Both the position numbers and the translations under genes were made by a program. This document shows positions 1-12,280 of a stretch of 64,000 nt of DNA, in pieces (within the stretch, counting starts at the first letter, position 1; each line of letters starts with the position of its first letter). Origin of the DNA: Blasia pusilla (Eukaryota > Marchantiophyta > Marchantiopsida > Blasiales). The notes under the pieces were generated by a model, which made no database searches, was not told the DNA's origin, and saw nothing but the letters and a program-made list of their open reading frames with translations. The stretch spans positions 2,666,001 through 2,730,000 of the forward strand of contig CM114273.1 of NCBI GenBank assembly GCA_050084515.1, written 5' to 3'.

Positions 1-2676
1 TGCTGTATGGCAGATCCAGCAATCTGCACGTTCTGATCCCATGCGCGATGAAGTGTGTTGGCCGGTAGACCTCTAGCGGGTGAACAGTCTTCTGGCGGGA
101 GAGAACCAGCATGGACATTCATACTGACGATGCTGATGAATTTTAATCCTTGCGAAAACAGCGAAAAGACGCTCAGAAAGCACCACCAAGTTTCAAGGTT
201 CGTGTTGCCTGGACCCAAGAAGATGTGATGTGCTCACTTTTGAAGACTTGCGGTCGTATGTCTGGTGATTCTTCGAACAGATTACTCGGGGACTTCAAAC
301 TATTGCCTCCCAAGCTTACAAGCTCAGTAGTACTGGCAGCTCTTCAATCACATACCAGGTTGCAAATTTTATCTCTTCGTCTATTGCATTGGAATCATTA
401 GTTCATGTCGGCACAAAAACTGTCAACAAAGAACGTCACCCTCTCTAACTTGAATAAAGTTGCGTATAATGTACGAAATTTCGACAAGCTCTTGAACGCA
501 GTCATGTCACACTTCCGTCAAATACATAATGACAGATCACCAATCTCTTACCTCCTCACTCTCGGGAATCCTATGGCTTCAAACAAGCATGATGCATGGA
601 ACCCACTGATCTTCACTTCCACTTACAGATCTGTCCTTGTCCTCATGGGAGACCTGAGGCCGACTAGTCGTCATCGACTCGTCCACAGAATCGGGGTTGC
701 ATCCAAGACTCTTGACTGCGAAGAAGAAGAATAGAAACTAAACGAAATACTCGTACAACGGGGAAAACAAGAGACTCAACACTATCCCACAGTATGAATC
801 CCTTTTCTACCTTTCGAGCAACCAATTAGTAGAGTAAGCAATTTCGTCACTTTTATAACACACCAATAAATGCACACTGCTCCTGCTGAACCTCTCAACT
901 GCTGTCAGGGACCGCTCTGTCTAATAGGCAAACCAGATTAGGGGCACCTTACGTCATAGATATCCTGCTCAACTGCATCCTACGCATGACAACGATGTTC
1001 ACATGTTTCGTTTAGCAGGATTCGACGCCTGTTCACTGAGGTGTACTTTGAGTGACATCAGTCTGGGAGGAACAGCGCTCCTGCGTAAAGAAAAGACGGG
1101 AAACTCATCACTAACTTCCACTTCGGGTGACATCAGTCCAGGAAGATAAGCACAAAAACTAAAAAATACAAAAAAGGAATATGAACGTCTCATCACCACC
1201 GTGAACTTTGGGTGACATTACTCAGGATAGCTAAGCACAACTGCTTCAAATTGAGGACTTCATGGATCTTCATCCTGCTAATGTATGCTAAGCGTTGCAG
1301 GTGCACTTACCTATAGTCTTCATGAAACCCCTGGTACAAGCTCCGGACTGGGAATACATTGTTCAAGCAAGGAGAGTTACTACCACAGCTGGAAAAAGAA
1401 GATGCCTATGCAGCATCAGTGATTGTACTCAAGCTTGGGTTTGAGACGAAAGTACATATTACTCAGACTCTCTTAACATCTTCGAGATCTTCTCCAGAAA
1501 CCCACTGAACAGGTTATCCGCATCCCTAACCTGGCACTTTGGGCTGCTGTTGCTCATCAGCAGAGCAGATTACAACGCACGTTAGAGCACCTTCACCTCA
1601 AATGGAACAAGTATCCCACATCCCCACTGAAATATTCTTCACTTAGCAAGAACAAGGGCAGGTTTCACCTCCACCAAAACAATGCACCCACATGAAATCC
1701 AATCCACTGAAAATCGGAGGATTTCAGCAGCAATCGAGTCTCCAAACCAGGGGTCTCAACAAAGTGCAAAAAGGTCATGACTTTCGAGGGAACACTCGGC
1801 TATGCGGGCAGCAATTTGGGGCTCATACGCTTCCCACCGCAATCTCACTGCACAGACACTTTCACAGCCCTTCATACGAAGATTCCTGGATTCAATTCGC
1901 TCAGCAGACAAGAAACCCGTTGGGCAGAGTTTGATTTAGAAAATCTAAAAGATTTTCTCACCTTTGCTTCCTATGACGATGGACCCCAACAATCCAAGAG
2001 TACCCCAGAAAGACTAAAGGTTGAATGATGCACATGGAGATCCCAAATTGTTTACCGTCGTAACTCACCTTTTGAGTAGAGCACACTGTAATTTCTGATG
2101 ACTTCAGCGCATCTCAGCCTAAGTCTTAAGTCCATCACCCGACTAGAGTCACTACAGGAATTCGCACCAACGAGGGAGAAAGCATGCCGGTCCACAGTAG
2201 GACATAAAATAGGAAGGGACATGAGATGCAATTAACTGGCAGGGGAGTGAGTTTGAGATAAGACAGGTGAATGACAAGGACTCCGATAATAGACGGACTT
2301 TCATCATTTCATAACGATAGGAAACATCCAAATATCCTTGCCTTCAACAGCTCCGTCCAGAATTCGTAGAAGTAAAAATAGTACAAACCAATTAATCCTG
2401 GCAGCGAGGATACTGTTGGGCTGGGCCCCAGCAGATCAAATAGCCCAGTCTCTAACAACTGAACGTGTACCAAATACTAATCAGCTTACACGCGAAAGTT
2501 GGAACACAACATACTCGCGCGTCTAATAGAAAGAGTGGTACTCAATCCATGACAAGAGGGGTGAATCTTCACACGACAAGCCTTAAGAGGCCCTTGATCT
2601 TTACTGCTACCGAAGATTAATGTGAGTGGACATTTGATCAGTCTTCGTCAGACTAGCCACCCCAAACTATACAGAA
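1..2676. other. Region without a recognised gene
   Basis: Only short, poorly supported open frames are visible on either strand, and none shows a domain or splice pattern I recognise. A degenerate tandem repeat lies at about 1037-1255. The region could hold introns or untranslated parts of a gene outside the window. Confidence 0.4.
1037..1255. repeat. Three degenerate copies of an ~80-bp tandem unit
   Basis: The words ACTTTGAGTGACATCAGTC, ACTTCGGGTGACATCAGTC and ACTTTGGGTGACATTACTC start near 1047, 1122 and 1204. Each is followed by GGA plus similar sequence, and copies 2 and 3 share a run close to GATAAGCACAA. Spacing is roughly 80 bp. The copies have diverged, so this is an old local duplication. 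Confidence 0.6.
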
Positions 2677-4212
2677 CTACGCAAAGTTCTCGATGATATT
2701 CCGCATCAGGGGACGCGGAGCAGGTCCCCCAGTGAAAAGTTCGAACTGAGCATAGGCTTGCCTTATGAACATTTCTATCCCACTGACTACTACCGCTCCC
2801 TTCTCTGCTGCCTCTCGCAAAAGCCTCGTCTCTCTTGGAGTATAAATTGCATCAAACACAACGTCGTAATTGGACAAAGCGTCTGCTACAATGGGGGTGG
2901 CTTCCACGTTTGGATGCATGCCCACCGAAGTAGAATTGGCAAGTACCATTCCAGGATCAGCCGCCAAGCTTCCGAGGTCCAAGATTGAGATCGCCTCAGC
3001 TCCAACAGCGTGGGCTAATTCTTTCGCTCTCTCGACATTCCGATTAGCCACGATCACCTTTGCTCCCCTTACTTTAGCCCCAAAAGCCAGAGCCTTCCCA
3101 GCTCCACCTGCACCGATAACCACGAAGGTTTTTCCAGCCAAAGGCGAGGCATTATCCGAGACTCCTCGAGACCGCATGCCATCCTCAATGGCCGACAGTG
3201 CGCCATCACAATCGGTATTATAACCTACAAATTTCCCATCCTTCTTCCTCACCAATGTATTCACAGCCCCTATGTCTCTGGCAAGCGGGTCTACCTCATC
3301 CGCGCACTTCACAGCATCTTCCTTGAAGGGTATGGTGACACTAAACCCTGCAAAATCCGTGGAGTCAAAAACCTTCAAAAAGGCTGCCAGATCATCCACC
3401 AGTAGTGGAACGTACACCGCGTTGAATCCAACAGCAGCAAAGGCTGGATTGTGCAGATAAGGGCTCTTGCTGTGACCCACGGGATTGCCAATGATACCAT
3501 ATACTTTGGTGTCGACCCCGATATTCTTGATCCTGTACACTTTGATAAGATCGGCCAATGTGGGTTGTCCAGGAGCACTTTCCTGGCCAGAAGCAAGAGT
3601 TCCGAAAGTTAAGTACCCACCGAATTTCGGTGCCAGTATTCTACTGATGAGTCCCTTCGGTCCCATCACCAAAGTGATTGTGGGGATCTGTGCACGAGTC
3701 AGTAACTGCAAAACTCTCCCCACATCTGTGATGTCTTTAGCTGTGGTAACGATTTTCACGATGTCGGCACCAGTGGATACCACTTTGGCAGCAATGGCCC
3801 CAAGTTCTTCTTCGGATGGAGTGAACTCGTAGTTGTGATTAGACACTATGATCTTAGTCCCAGAGTCTACCGATTTCTTCTTGCGAGCTGCAATGAAATC
3901 CGTGGCGCAGGGGAGCTCCACATCCACATAATCTGCTCCGAGATCCGCTGCAAAATGCAGAGCTTCAAGACGAGGGGCTTCATCACCTTCGTATTCGCCT
4001 CCTTCCCATTTCGGCCTGTAAGTAACGATGGCGGGTAAGCTTCTGGCCTTGAGAAGAGTCGGCAGATCAGTCTGCGGATTGAAGCCAACGATATGATCTA
4101 CCCGGAGCTCTACCAAATCTGCTCCTGCAGCTTTCGCCTCAGCGATTTTCGCCACCATGGCCTCCACTGTCTGAGCCACCAGTGGCGCACAGATTCGACA
4201 TCCATGAACCAT
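2677..4212 (-). CDS. DHD/SDH: Bifunctional 3-dehydroquinate dehydratase / shikimate dehydrogenase
   Basis: This fused enzyme catalyses steps three and four of the shikimate pathway, normally in plastids, turning 3-dehydroquinate into 3-dehydroshikimate and then shikimate with NADPH. From the ATG at 4212 the protein has 511 residues. The N-terminal type I dehydratase half shows VELRVDHI, SNHNYE (His ~126), VKIVTTAKD (Schiff-base Lys ~153) and SAPGQ. The C-terminal dehydrogenase half shows NPVGHSKSP (~243-251), SVTIPFK (Thr ~293, Lys ~297), NTDCDG (~332-337), the nucleotide loop GAGGAGKA (~367) and NRN for NADP. The retained Ser and Thr in GHSKSP and SVTIP fit shikimate rather than quinate specificity, by what is known of the family. 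The frame stays open 24 codons upstream of the ATG to a stop, and it has no ATG there. No transit peptide is visible after the ATG, so a 5' exon may be missing. There are no introns inside the coding region, whereas angiosperm relatives have many. Confidence 0.95.
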   Translation of the reverse strand: MVHGCRICAPLVAQTVEAMVAKIAEAKAAGADLVELRVDHIVGFNPQTDLPTLLKARSLPAIVTYRPKWEGGEYEGDEAPRLEALHFAADLGADYVDVELPCATDFIAARKKKSVDSGTKIIVSNHNYEFTPSEEELGAIAAKVVSTGADIVKIVTTAKDITDVGRVLQLLTRAQIPTITLVMGPKGLISRILAPKFGGYLTFGTLASGQESAPGQPTLADLIKVYRIKNIGVDTKVYGIIGNPVGHSKSPYLHNPAFAAVGFNAVYVPLLVDDLAAFLKVFDSTDFAGFSVTIPFKEDAVKCADEVDPLARDIGAVNTLVRKKDGKFVGYNTDCDGALSAIEDGMRSRGVSDNASPLAGKTFVVIGAGGAGKALAFGAKVRGAKVIVANRNVERAKELAHAVGAEAISILDLGSLAADPGMVLANSTSVGMHPNVEATPIVADALSNYDVVFDAIYTPRETRLLREAAEKGAVVVSGIEMFIRQAYAQFELFTGGPAPRPLMRNIIENFA

Positions 4213-6436
4213 TGCTCCGGGCTCCTGGGACAACCCCGTCTCGTAAATCGGTTCCTTACTCCCCACAGAAAATCTCTGCGATGCTAGTCCTCAAAACCCG
4301 ACGTCTCCTCGGTGCAAACCACAAAATCCACGACTCGTGTCAAAACCAAATTGCCACAACCTCTCTCTAGATGTAATGAAGATCACAGTGAGCGACTCGA
4401 CCTTCTTCGGAAACGAACACGAATACACACACAAGTCTCAAGCGGCCGCAAGGAGTGCTTTAGAGCACTCGGGTGAGGGGAAGGATTTTGAGCATGGTCC
4501 AATCAGGAACCTACTCTAAAGTCAAACGACCAGTAGCACGACGCACAGAATCGTCGGTCTATGAGCTTTGTCTAAACAAAATATGACAAAGAGGACAAAC
4601 GTTTGGTCCCCGACGGACTCACACCAACGACTGGAACGTCGTGTGACAATCTGAGGCTTAACATACAGTGAACCCACCAGTATTTTAGGACAAACTATCG
4701 GAGTGGAGGATTATCCATGACAGAGAAAAAAACTATATATTTTAGGCAGTTCAGTTCTAGCAACTACTTTGGCAGCAGTGGAGGAATCAGCCGCTCACCA
4801 GTTGTAGCAGGTTACCAACCGGTCCCGTTCTTCTTCCTTCCATTCTTTAGCTAACAACGAACAGAATTGCGAAGGGTTAGCCGTGGGTCCTGTTCGAGGC
4901 CCGACACGTTTGCTGAAACAAGGACTCAACTCCTCAAAGCCGGGTTTTTTAAAGCTGTCTTGAGCCAACAATAATCGACACAGGGTTACTAATCCTCGAT
5001 TCCGGGAGGCAGCTTGTCACTTCGTGCTGTCTTCCCTCTCCTAAGCCACTGCTGATTTAATGACTTACGAATTGTTGTAAGATACAGGAAATGGCAGCAA
5101 ATTAAAATCACTCGAGCAGAAAAGTCTATCTTGGAAGTGAACGTGAATTCCTTCCCAATTTTTCAGGTCAACATCATGATGTGGATTCATTTTAAATCCT
5201 GTCTAGAAATCCCGATAGGAAGTTAGGAATTCGCTTTTCCACGGACTTCGTGAAGCTGCAGAAGTTTCTGGGCACGACTAAGCATTCCACCTATGGTTGA
5301 AGACACCGGGACAGGACTGATTCTGGAAACATGGACAAAAGATTTATTGTGGAGAGTTTGTTACCTTGTTTATACCTGTGTAGATGACTTGCTCCCACCC
5401 ATTTACCTAATTGGGTGAAGGCTGATGACACGTGACATGTCCATCGTATGAATCATCGGCTAGGTACTTTCACCGCTTACGAGACAAACCATTCGTGATA
5501 ATTGTGACACCAACTGCGACTGTCGTCAGTGGTAGTCCCACTTACAATACAGGCCTTTAACAGAAGTCAGCTGATGTCTTCAGGTGGGGATAATGACACA
5601 TACTGTCGACACTGGGAGCCAGGTACATATAATAGATGGGCAGACATGAATTCGATACATTCAATACAGAGTTTAGAATTTTGTTTATTACCCACACAAG
5701 TTGATAACCTTACTACCGAGCAACTGACGTTCTTAACAATCAGAGCTCAACTTGTGTGGATGCTATATCTCCTTCCGATTTTGAGTTTCTGTTTTGAAAC
5801 CAAGTCTTCCTTTCTCCTTTGGCCTGATAGTGAAAAGTTGCCCGAAAACATCGGAGGGACACACCAAGAATGAAAAGTATTCAGGAAATGGAAAGCTACC
5901 AGGGACCTGTTACATCCAAGAACCTCTTCGATATCCTCTCAGCCCTTTTGATCAAAACTTTCATTTCGTAGAGCCTGGGCAGTGCTAACATAAACACACG
6001 ACACCCACGATGCGATGGTTGCCATGACAAACTTAGATATCCACGTGAATAATCCTCGTTCTGAAAGTGGTGACACTGACAGCACTAGTAGTATTATATC
6101 ACTTTCTCCTTTTGGGAGTACTTACGGCCACATCACGTGAAATTCTTGACAGGCCCTTCAGACAATTGATAGCCTCAATAGACGCCAATTTGTCACACCA
6201 CAAGTGGCTCCAACAGTTCCAAAAGTGACACTAAACGAACTAGATCCAAAATGTTCGCTTCCCTCAAACCTGTTTGAGGCAAGTTTCCCGTATCTTCATA
6301 CGGGGCAGTCCTGATATTCTCAGTCTTGTAAATCACACTATTTTTCCATAATAGAAAATTGCAGTGAAGGGAAATGACAACCTGTCAATTACAACACGGT
6401 TGTGGGGAGAGTGATCTCCTGAGATCACTCCCACAT
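4213..6436. other. Intergenic stretch between two minus-strand genes
   Basis: This contains the 5' side of the DHD/SDH gene and the 3' side of the SAP gene. The region just upstream of 4266 could hold a 5' exon for a plastid transit peptide; a weak acceptor-like CATCGCAG reads on the minus strand near 4280. No open frame here shows a recognisable domain. Confidence 0.4.
6402..6434 (-). other. Inverted repeat just past the SAP-gene stop codon
   Basis: GAGTGATCTC and GAGATCACTC form a perfect 10-bp stem around a 2-base spacer at 6409-6430, extended by GTGG/CCAC with a two-base bulge. It sits a few bases past the predicted stop codon of the minus-strand SAP gene, so it would fold in its 3' untranslated RNA. 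It could equally be a small foldback element. Confidence 0.5.
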
Positions 6437-9400
6437 TTATGACCTAATCTCACAAAGCAGGTCATGACTTGTGCCTAGTGGCTGTACAAATCCCTCCTTT
6501 CTTTCGACAACAGTAGACACATGACTGAAAGGAACAATAGAGAGACCCTTGATTTATACACCCATCCGACCGACAGACGAAGAATAGTGTGGTTCCAGCG
6601 GAAATCCACCTTTCTCGTCTTGGTGGACTTTTATGCCAAGAAGTGTAGTTAGTAGTCGGCATCCTCAAAATTCCTGCATCACCCCCAGAGACGTGACTTG
6701 CGAAAAGAGTTGATTGGCTGACTAAAGCACTCGCAGGGAATTGCCTTTGATTTGAAGCTGTTGGAACATCACACCTTTGTGGCCTGAGTGGACTTTTGTT
6801 CGTTTTGATCTCATTTATTCTAGACCCTGTTGATTCACCAGATGAGGTTTGAAATCCCCTATCATGTGAAGTGGGTGGAACATCCCGTGTCCCTGTCTTC
6901 CGTGGACATCTGTCCGAGTGAGCGTTGTCCAAAAGCGGCATGCTGGAGTCTGTAGTATTATCATGTGAGATTTGATTTACCCCTTCATCTGGAGCTGGTT
7001 GTAATCCCCGCCTCTCTGACCTCAGCGAGCTTTGCTCCAAGTGAGCCTCATTCGGAATCTGCATCTTGGTGCATGTTGCATCACCACGTGAGCTTTGGTT
7101 TTCCTTTTCACGCGAAGTTACAAAAGCCAGTCGCTCTGAACTCAGTTTACTTGTGTCGATATGATTTTCACTTGGAGTCTGCGTCCTGGTACCTCTTAAA
7201 TCGTCAGATAAGTCTTGATTTGCATTTTGGTGGGTACCTGCTGGAACAATCCTTCTCTCTGACCTCAGTGGACTTTTGTCCAAGTGAGTCTCCTTCAAAT
7301 TGTGCATCTCAGAACCTCTTGCTTCGTTAGACAAGTTATGATTTCCCTTTTGATGTGTACCTGGTGGTATATCCCTTCTCTCTGACCTTATTGGACTTTT
7401 GTCCCTAAAAACCTCCTCCGAAATCTGCATCCTGTAGCCTCTTCCTTCACCACATGAGCTTTGATTTCCCACCTGAAACGAACTTGGTGGAACATCCCAT
7501 CTCCGCAACCTCAGTGGACTTTTGTCCATCTGAGTCAGACTAGGAGTATGATTCTCATTCAGAACCTGCATCCTGGTGCCTCTTGCATCAGTCGGTGAGC
7601 TTTGACTCCCCCTATGATGTGGAGCTGGTGGAACATCCCATCTCTCTGACCTAATCGGACTTATGCCCATGCGCATATCATTCGGGATCTGTATTCTGGG
7701 GCCAGTTGCATTACCAAATGGAATTTGGTCTCCCCTTCGATGTGAAGCCGGAGGAGCATCCAGTCTCTCTAACCTCAATGGACTTAGGTCCACACGAGTC
7801 CCATTCGGAATCCTGGAGCCTGGAGCATCACGAGGTGAGCACTGATTTTCACTTTGAAGTGAACCTGGTCGAACATCCAATCTTTCGGACCTCAGTGGAC
7901 TTTTGACCATGCTAGTCTCATTTGGGGTCTGCATCCTAGAGCCAGTGGCATTACCAGATGAAATTTGGTCTCCCCTTCGATGTATGCCTGGTGGAAGATC
8001 CAGTCTCCCCGACCTCAGTGGACTTTTGCTCCCGTGAACCACATTTGCAAGCATCCTGGAGTTTGGGGCATCACCACATGAGACTTCATTTTCCCTTTGA
8101 TGAGAAGCTGATGGAACATCCCATCTCTGTGGCCTCAATGGACTTTTGTGCATACGAGTCTCAGTGGGAATTAATGCTTCCATAGATCCCGAGGAAACTC
8201 CCGAAAATCTACCATCCATCCTCGGATCAACATAAGATTCTGCATATCCACAAGCAGCGGTGTCATCAACATCAACAGCAAACAAAATGAAACTTGACCT
8301 TCATCAGATCCTAAGCATATTTCTTCCAAATATAAGAGCACAAAGTATGGCAAACCCCAAGTCTGAAGGTACCAAACATGAAAACCCAACCTGATTTCAT
8401 GAAATTGTCCAAAAAGTTATTTCAACAATCGAATTGGCAATATGGGAAGTAACACCAACACTAAAGAGTCAATAATCACCAACTCTTCCCACAGTCTTCT
8501 TTGATCCCACCTTTGGGTGTTTGTCCTCGGTAATATTCCATGGCCATTCTCGGCTCCGGTGGAAATCCTAAATCTCTCCATCCAAAAGAAATTCTTGAAA
8601 CTCCATTGTATGGTCTGTCCACTCTCCGGTGGAAGGCATCTCCTGTGTTCAACACGCGATGCTCACGTAACTATACATAAAGACTGAAACAAAAACTTGA
8701 ATGACCAGCTGTCTTCACATGTATCATTCGACCCCACCTCTATTAGTATGCGTGTGACAATTTGTATTCCCCAGTGTCTGCTGCTGCACTGCAACTCTCA
8801 GGATTCCTATGAAATTCAAGACATGAATAGAATTGCAATCCAAGAGTTGGAAAGAGAGCCTGGATTTGGTTACAATGCTTTCATTCCAACTGCAAATGCA
8901 AGGCCTCTCAGAACCTACCATTGGCTGCCACGGGAGCATATGGATTTGCAATTTGCCTTTGAGTACCAACTCCTGGCCTGCGCAGAGTGGAACCTCTTGG
9001 CTCTGCAAAGACAAAAGATTATTAGTGCGCATGTTCATTCATGACATCACAATGTAAACTCCTAGAAGTCAAGAACCACTATCCAGTCAAAAGTGCACCT
9101 CTGGAAACTCCAGCTTTTGAACGAGCCCGTACACTTCTGGCAGCAGCTCCTCTCTCATGCTTCTCATCAAGACTTTGCTTGCGCATCCCTTCATCTTCCC
9201 AGACCTGTAGAAAAACAGGTCAAACTTAGTCCATTTTGTGCAGAGTTAACATTATCATCAACAGTCTAAGGAGCATTTAGATCTTGTGTAGTTAACTGCA
9301 AGTAGAGACGATGATGAAAATGCTTTCTAGTCAAGCAAGGAAAACCTCAGAGTAAATATCTCACCTTGAACATCCAGGGTGGTTGACTTACTGGACATCT

Positions 9401-11708
9401 ATGCCAGAATAAGTTGTAACTGGATGTGTTAACTATCAAAGATCAAATCGAGTCAGGAGGGTCTCAATTGGGATAAAAGCTGACTGCTGGTGGCAGTTCT
9501 GACTCAAGGAATATGATCACACCACAAATAGGATACCTGACGAAACGTCCTGAGCCGATATAGATTTCGTCCTTTAACCAGAAGTTGCTGCATTGGAGCC
9601 AAAGGTTTGAAACCCGTGCTCCACAGAACCTCCACCTACCAGATGAATCACATCCGAGGATAGCAGTTCTTTGTAAGAGGAAGCTTCATGTAAGTAAACT
9701 GCCTCTGACTCTTTTAGGAAGATATGGGTCAGCTAAACACACAATGACAACTTATTTAACGCTTCCCAATATGACCAGATGTCATTCAGATCAACTCAAA
9801 GATAAAAGAATCTCTGATAGCACAAGTTTGCAGCCACTAATGGCCAACACACATGCAACTCACTTTGAAAATCATTAAAGAGCCATCATAATTAAAGCAG
9901 TTTACCAGTTAGACGCATCACCTTGGAAATGAAAAGTGGATTCAACATCATGTATGGAGCTTTTTTCAGCATGTGATTAAAATTTGGGACTCCTGATATC
10001 TGTTGTGTTTAGCTGAAGATATTACGAGCATACCGTGAATGTATGCTGCTGTTTATGAGCTCCATAGCTCTCTTTCACAACTCGACCTGCTACAGTACGC
10101 TTCCCTAAAGGCTGGGCTCTTCTAGATGCAACATCAAATCTGTTTGGAGATACCAAGGTCAAGACAACATCAACCAAAACAAGACTTAGAGAGTGCAAGC
10201 AGATCAAAACACAGTAAGAAGGAAAAAGAGACTAGAACCCATCCTTTAGCCCTGGATGCATGGATTTGTTGAAGGAATGGAAGCAGGAAAACTCCAAGTA
10301 AAGCCACAGAAAAGCGACTCGTGTGGACAAATTCTGCACTCTTGTGTCTCATTGTCACAATTCAAATAAAGTACAAGAAAAAAAAAGTATTAAGTTGAAC
10401 AGCCGGATGGAAACGCCACTTTAGGATGTAAAGTGCTATGAATGTGACAAAAATTGGCAATTTAAATTATGCCCTGACAGAACGTGGAATAACGCATCTA
10501 CGTATATACATGTCTACAAATATATTTGTAGACGCCACAAAGACTGCACTCTCCTGTTGCCAGGAAGACATTAAGAAGCCTCTCACGCAATTTTGCCAAT
10601 TTTGAAACACGGTGTCATCCTGCTTTTTGACACTTCCAAGACACCACAATGCCCTTCAAACTCTTCTTGCAACCAATTGCTATTTGTTTCTCTGAAAACT
10701 CAGGGTAGAGCCTTCAAATGTCAAGTTCGTGGTATCTACTAGGAAATGATGTCCTTGGCAACAATCTCGTGGGATTTCGCTCCAGCAAGTGTGAGGCCAT
10801 CACTGGCTTTGGCCAGTCATCTTATGGCGTAACCAACTCGGTCAATATCCTCACGGATTACGAACCCTACATTACTGGAAAGACGTCCAGCATATTTTTG
10901 GTCGGGTGAAAATTCATTACATGCTAAATATTATTTCCAAACTTGGAACATAGAGTAGACTGCGTTGAGTACACTTACTTCGCATGCACCTTTTGATTGA
11001 ACTTCACCACATCTCCCTTGCAGACATCACCTTTATGCCACAGGACTCAACTTAGATGCGATGGTATGGGAAAACTTCAGCAAATTAAAAGATGAGGGGA
11101 TTGACCAGGCTGACTAGGACAAACTCTCACCAGTACAATCGACAAGAAAACTCGACGATTTGTACTTCTCTGCTCCGCCTTCGAGAAGCCTGGGAATGTA
11201 GAAGTCCACAAATCATGGAAACAATAACAATGAGTGGTTTCATCGTCTCGGATGACAAAAAGGGACAAAGCAAAACGTTTCCGAAAGTCGTTCGAGAAAG
11301 AGGTCTCACTCAATATGCTGCTTTATTCGGTCAATGAGCACTGGCTTGGTCCCTGCCAGCCTCATGCCATGATTACGCAGATATGATCTGCAATGATCCA
11401 GCTTCAACTTCTTCAAGTCGCCACCTACAGCATAAATGCCCCCAATTTTAATCAGAAGCTGTAATGCTTGGATTTGGAATTATATGCAGCAGAAATCGGT
11501 TAATGCCCAAGACCTACTTGGTACCTTTAATGATCTTCAGAACTTCTTCTGCCAGCAGTCCATCTATGGGGGCAGAAGCGGTGGGTTTTTCATTCTCTAC
11601 ATCTTCCTCTGATATGCAACCGTCACTTGACAGCTCCATGACGGAACCATCCGAGTCACTCGGTTTCTCTTCAGACTCACTGTCATCTTGATCGCTCTCA
11701 CTGTCCAT
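6437..11708 (-). CDS. SAP-domain protein related to plant CCCH domain-containing protein 62, eleven exons
   Basis: I assembled this gene from splice signals with consistent phase. Exons on the minus strand are 11708-11525, 11424-11310, 11189-11131, 11045-10979, 10139-10034, 9635-9537, 9204-9099, 9002-8919, 8642-8511, 8239-6610 and probably 6524-6437, giving about 889 residues. If exon 10 is not spliced at 6610, the frame runs to a stop at 6462. The N terminus is very acidic and Ser-rich. Exon 2 encodes a SAP DNA/RNA-binding helix pair (DLKKLKLDHCRSYLRNHGM). Exons 3-7 carry the plant-conserved blocks GDVCKGDVV, RTVAGRVVKESYGAHKQQHT, LLVKGRNLYRLRTFRQ and DEKHERGAAARSVRA, which I recall from 'zinc finger CCCH domain-containing protein 62'. 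Exon 10 is 12 full and one partial copies of a 39-46 residue repeat beginning KSPLRSER. I found no CCCH finger in these exons. A nuclear nucleic-acid role is inferred from the SAP domain. Exons 1-7 and 9 are firmer than exons 8 and 11. Confidence 0.8.
6610..8180 (-). repeat. Coding tandem repeat, 12-13 copies of ~120-140 bp
   Basis: Within exon 10 of the SAP gene, each unit encodes about 40 residues following the pattern KSP(L/I)RSERxDVPPxSHxxGNQ...GD..GSRMQ..NE. Copies differ at many positions, yet the reading frame stays open throughout. This suggests selection on the protein rather than a free-running minisatellite. The repeats are rich in Ser, Arg, Pro and Asn, lack hydrophobic cores and are probably disordered. 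KSPLR resembles proline-directed phosphorylation sites (inference). Confidence 0.85.
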
Positions 11709-12280
11709 CCAATTGAAACAGCGAATAATGAAACCCAATTAGCGGACAACAATTTACACTCCTTTGAGCTCGCAACATCCCTGGAGGCAGAGGAGAGGTT
11801 CCAATCCCCCTTTCCCACCCCCACCACCCCAAACAAAATCAAGAAGGGAAATTGGGGCGGAGGACGTTCAAATCAACCCATCATTGCAAGAAAGCAGTAA
11901 CACCTGTGAGACCGAGAATTCGGAAGCTCTTAGAAAATGAACCCAAAACCTCACTGTGATCACGAACCGAAGGCTGAGTCGCACTACAGTACAATATCCA
12001 CCAGTTTCCGTATACCCTCTCACAATCCAGTGGTCATTTCAAATGAATCAAGTCCGGCTTAAAGCGCATGTGAGATCTACCTGGTAAGAGAAATCACTTG
12101 CATCTTCTTAGCTAGCGCAAGGCTCTCTGCTTTCCCCACTCCTTCCTTCGCTTCGCTCGGCGGTTGCAGTTCTTCCAGCGCTGCCCGCGCTCTTCTCCGA
12201 GTGATCATCTTCAAAACTGATAACTCCTTCCACCAGTCAAAAACTTCCCCCGCCTAAACCCTAAACCTCAAACGTTTCTC
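11709..12280. promoter_or_regulatory. Probable 5' region of the SAP gene
   Basis: This lies immediately upstream of the predicted start ATG on the minus strand and has no convincing open frame on either strand. I see no clear TATA box that I would commit to. The far end passes into a pyrimidine-rich satellite. Confidence 0.4.

Noticed and set aside
2758-3832. Several plus-strand frames of 60-117 codons
   Set aside because: They are antisense shadows of the DHD/SDH coding sequence.
6965-8185. Plus-strand frames opposite the SAP gene repeat exon
   Set aside because: They are antisense readings of the coding tandem repeat.
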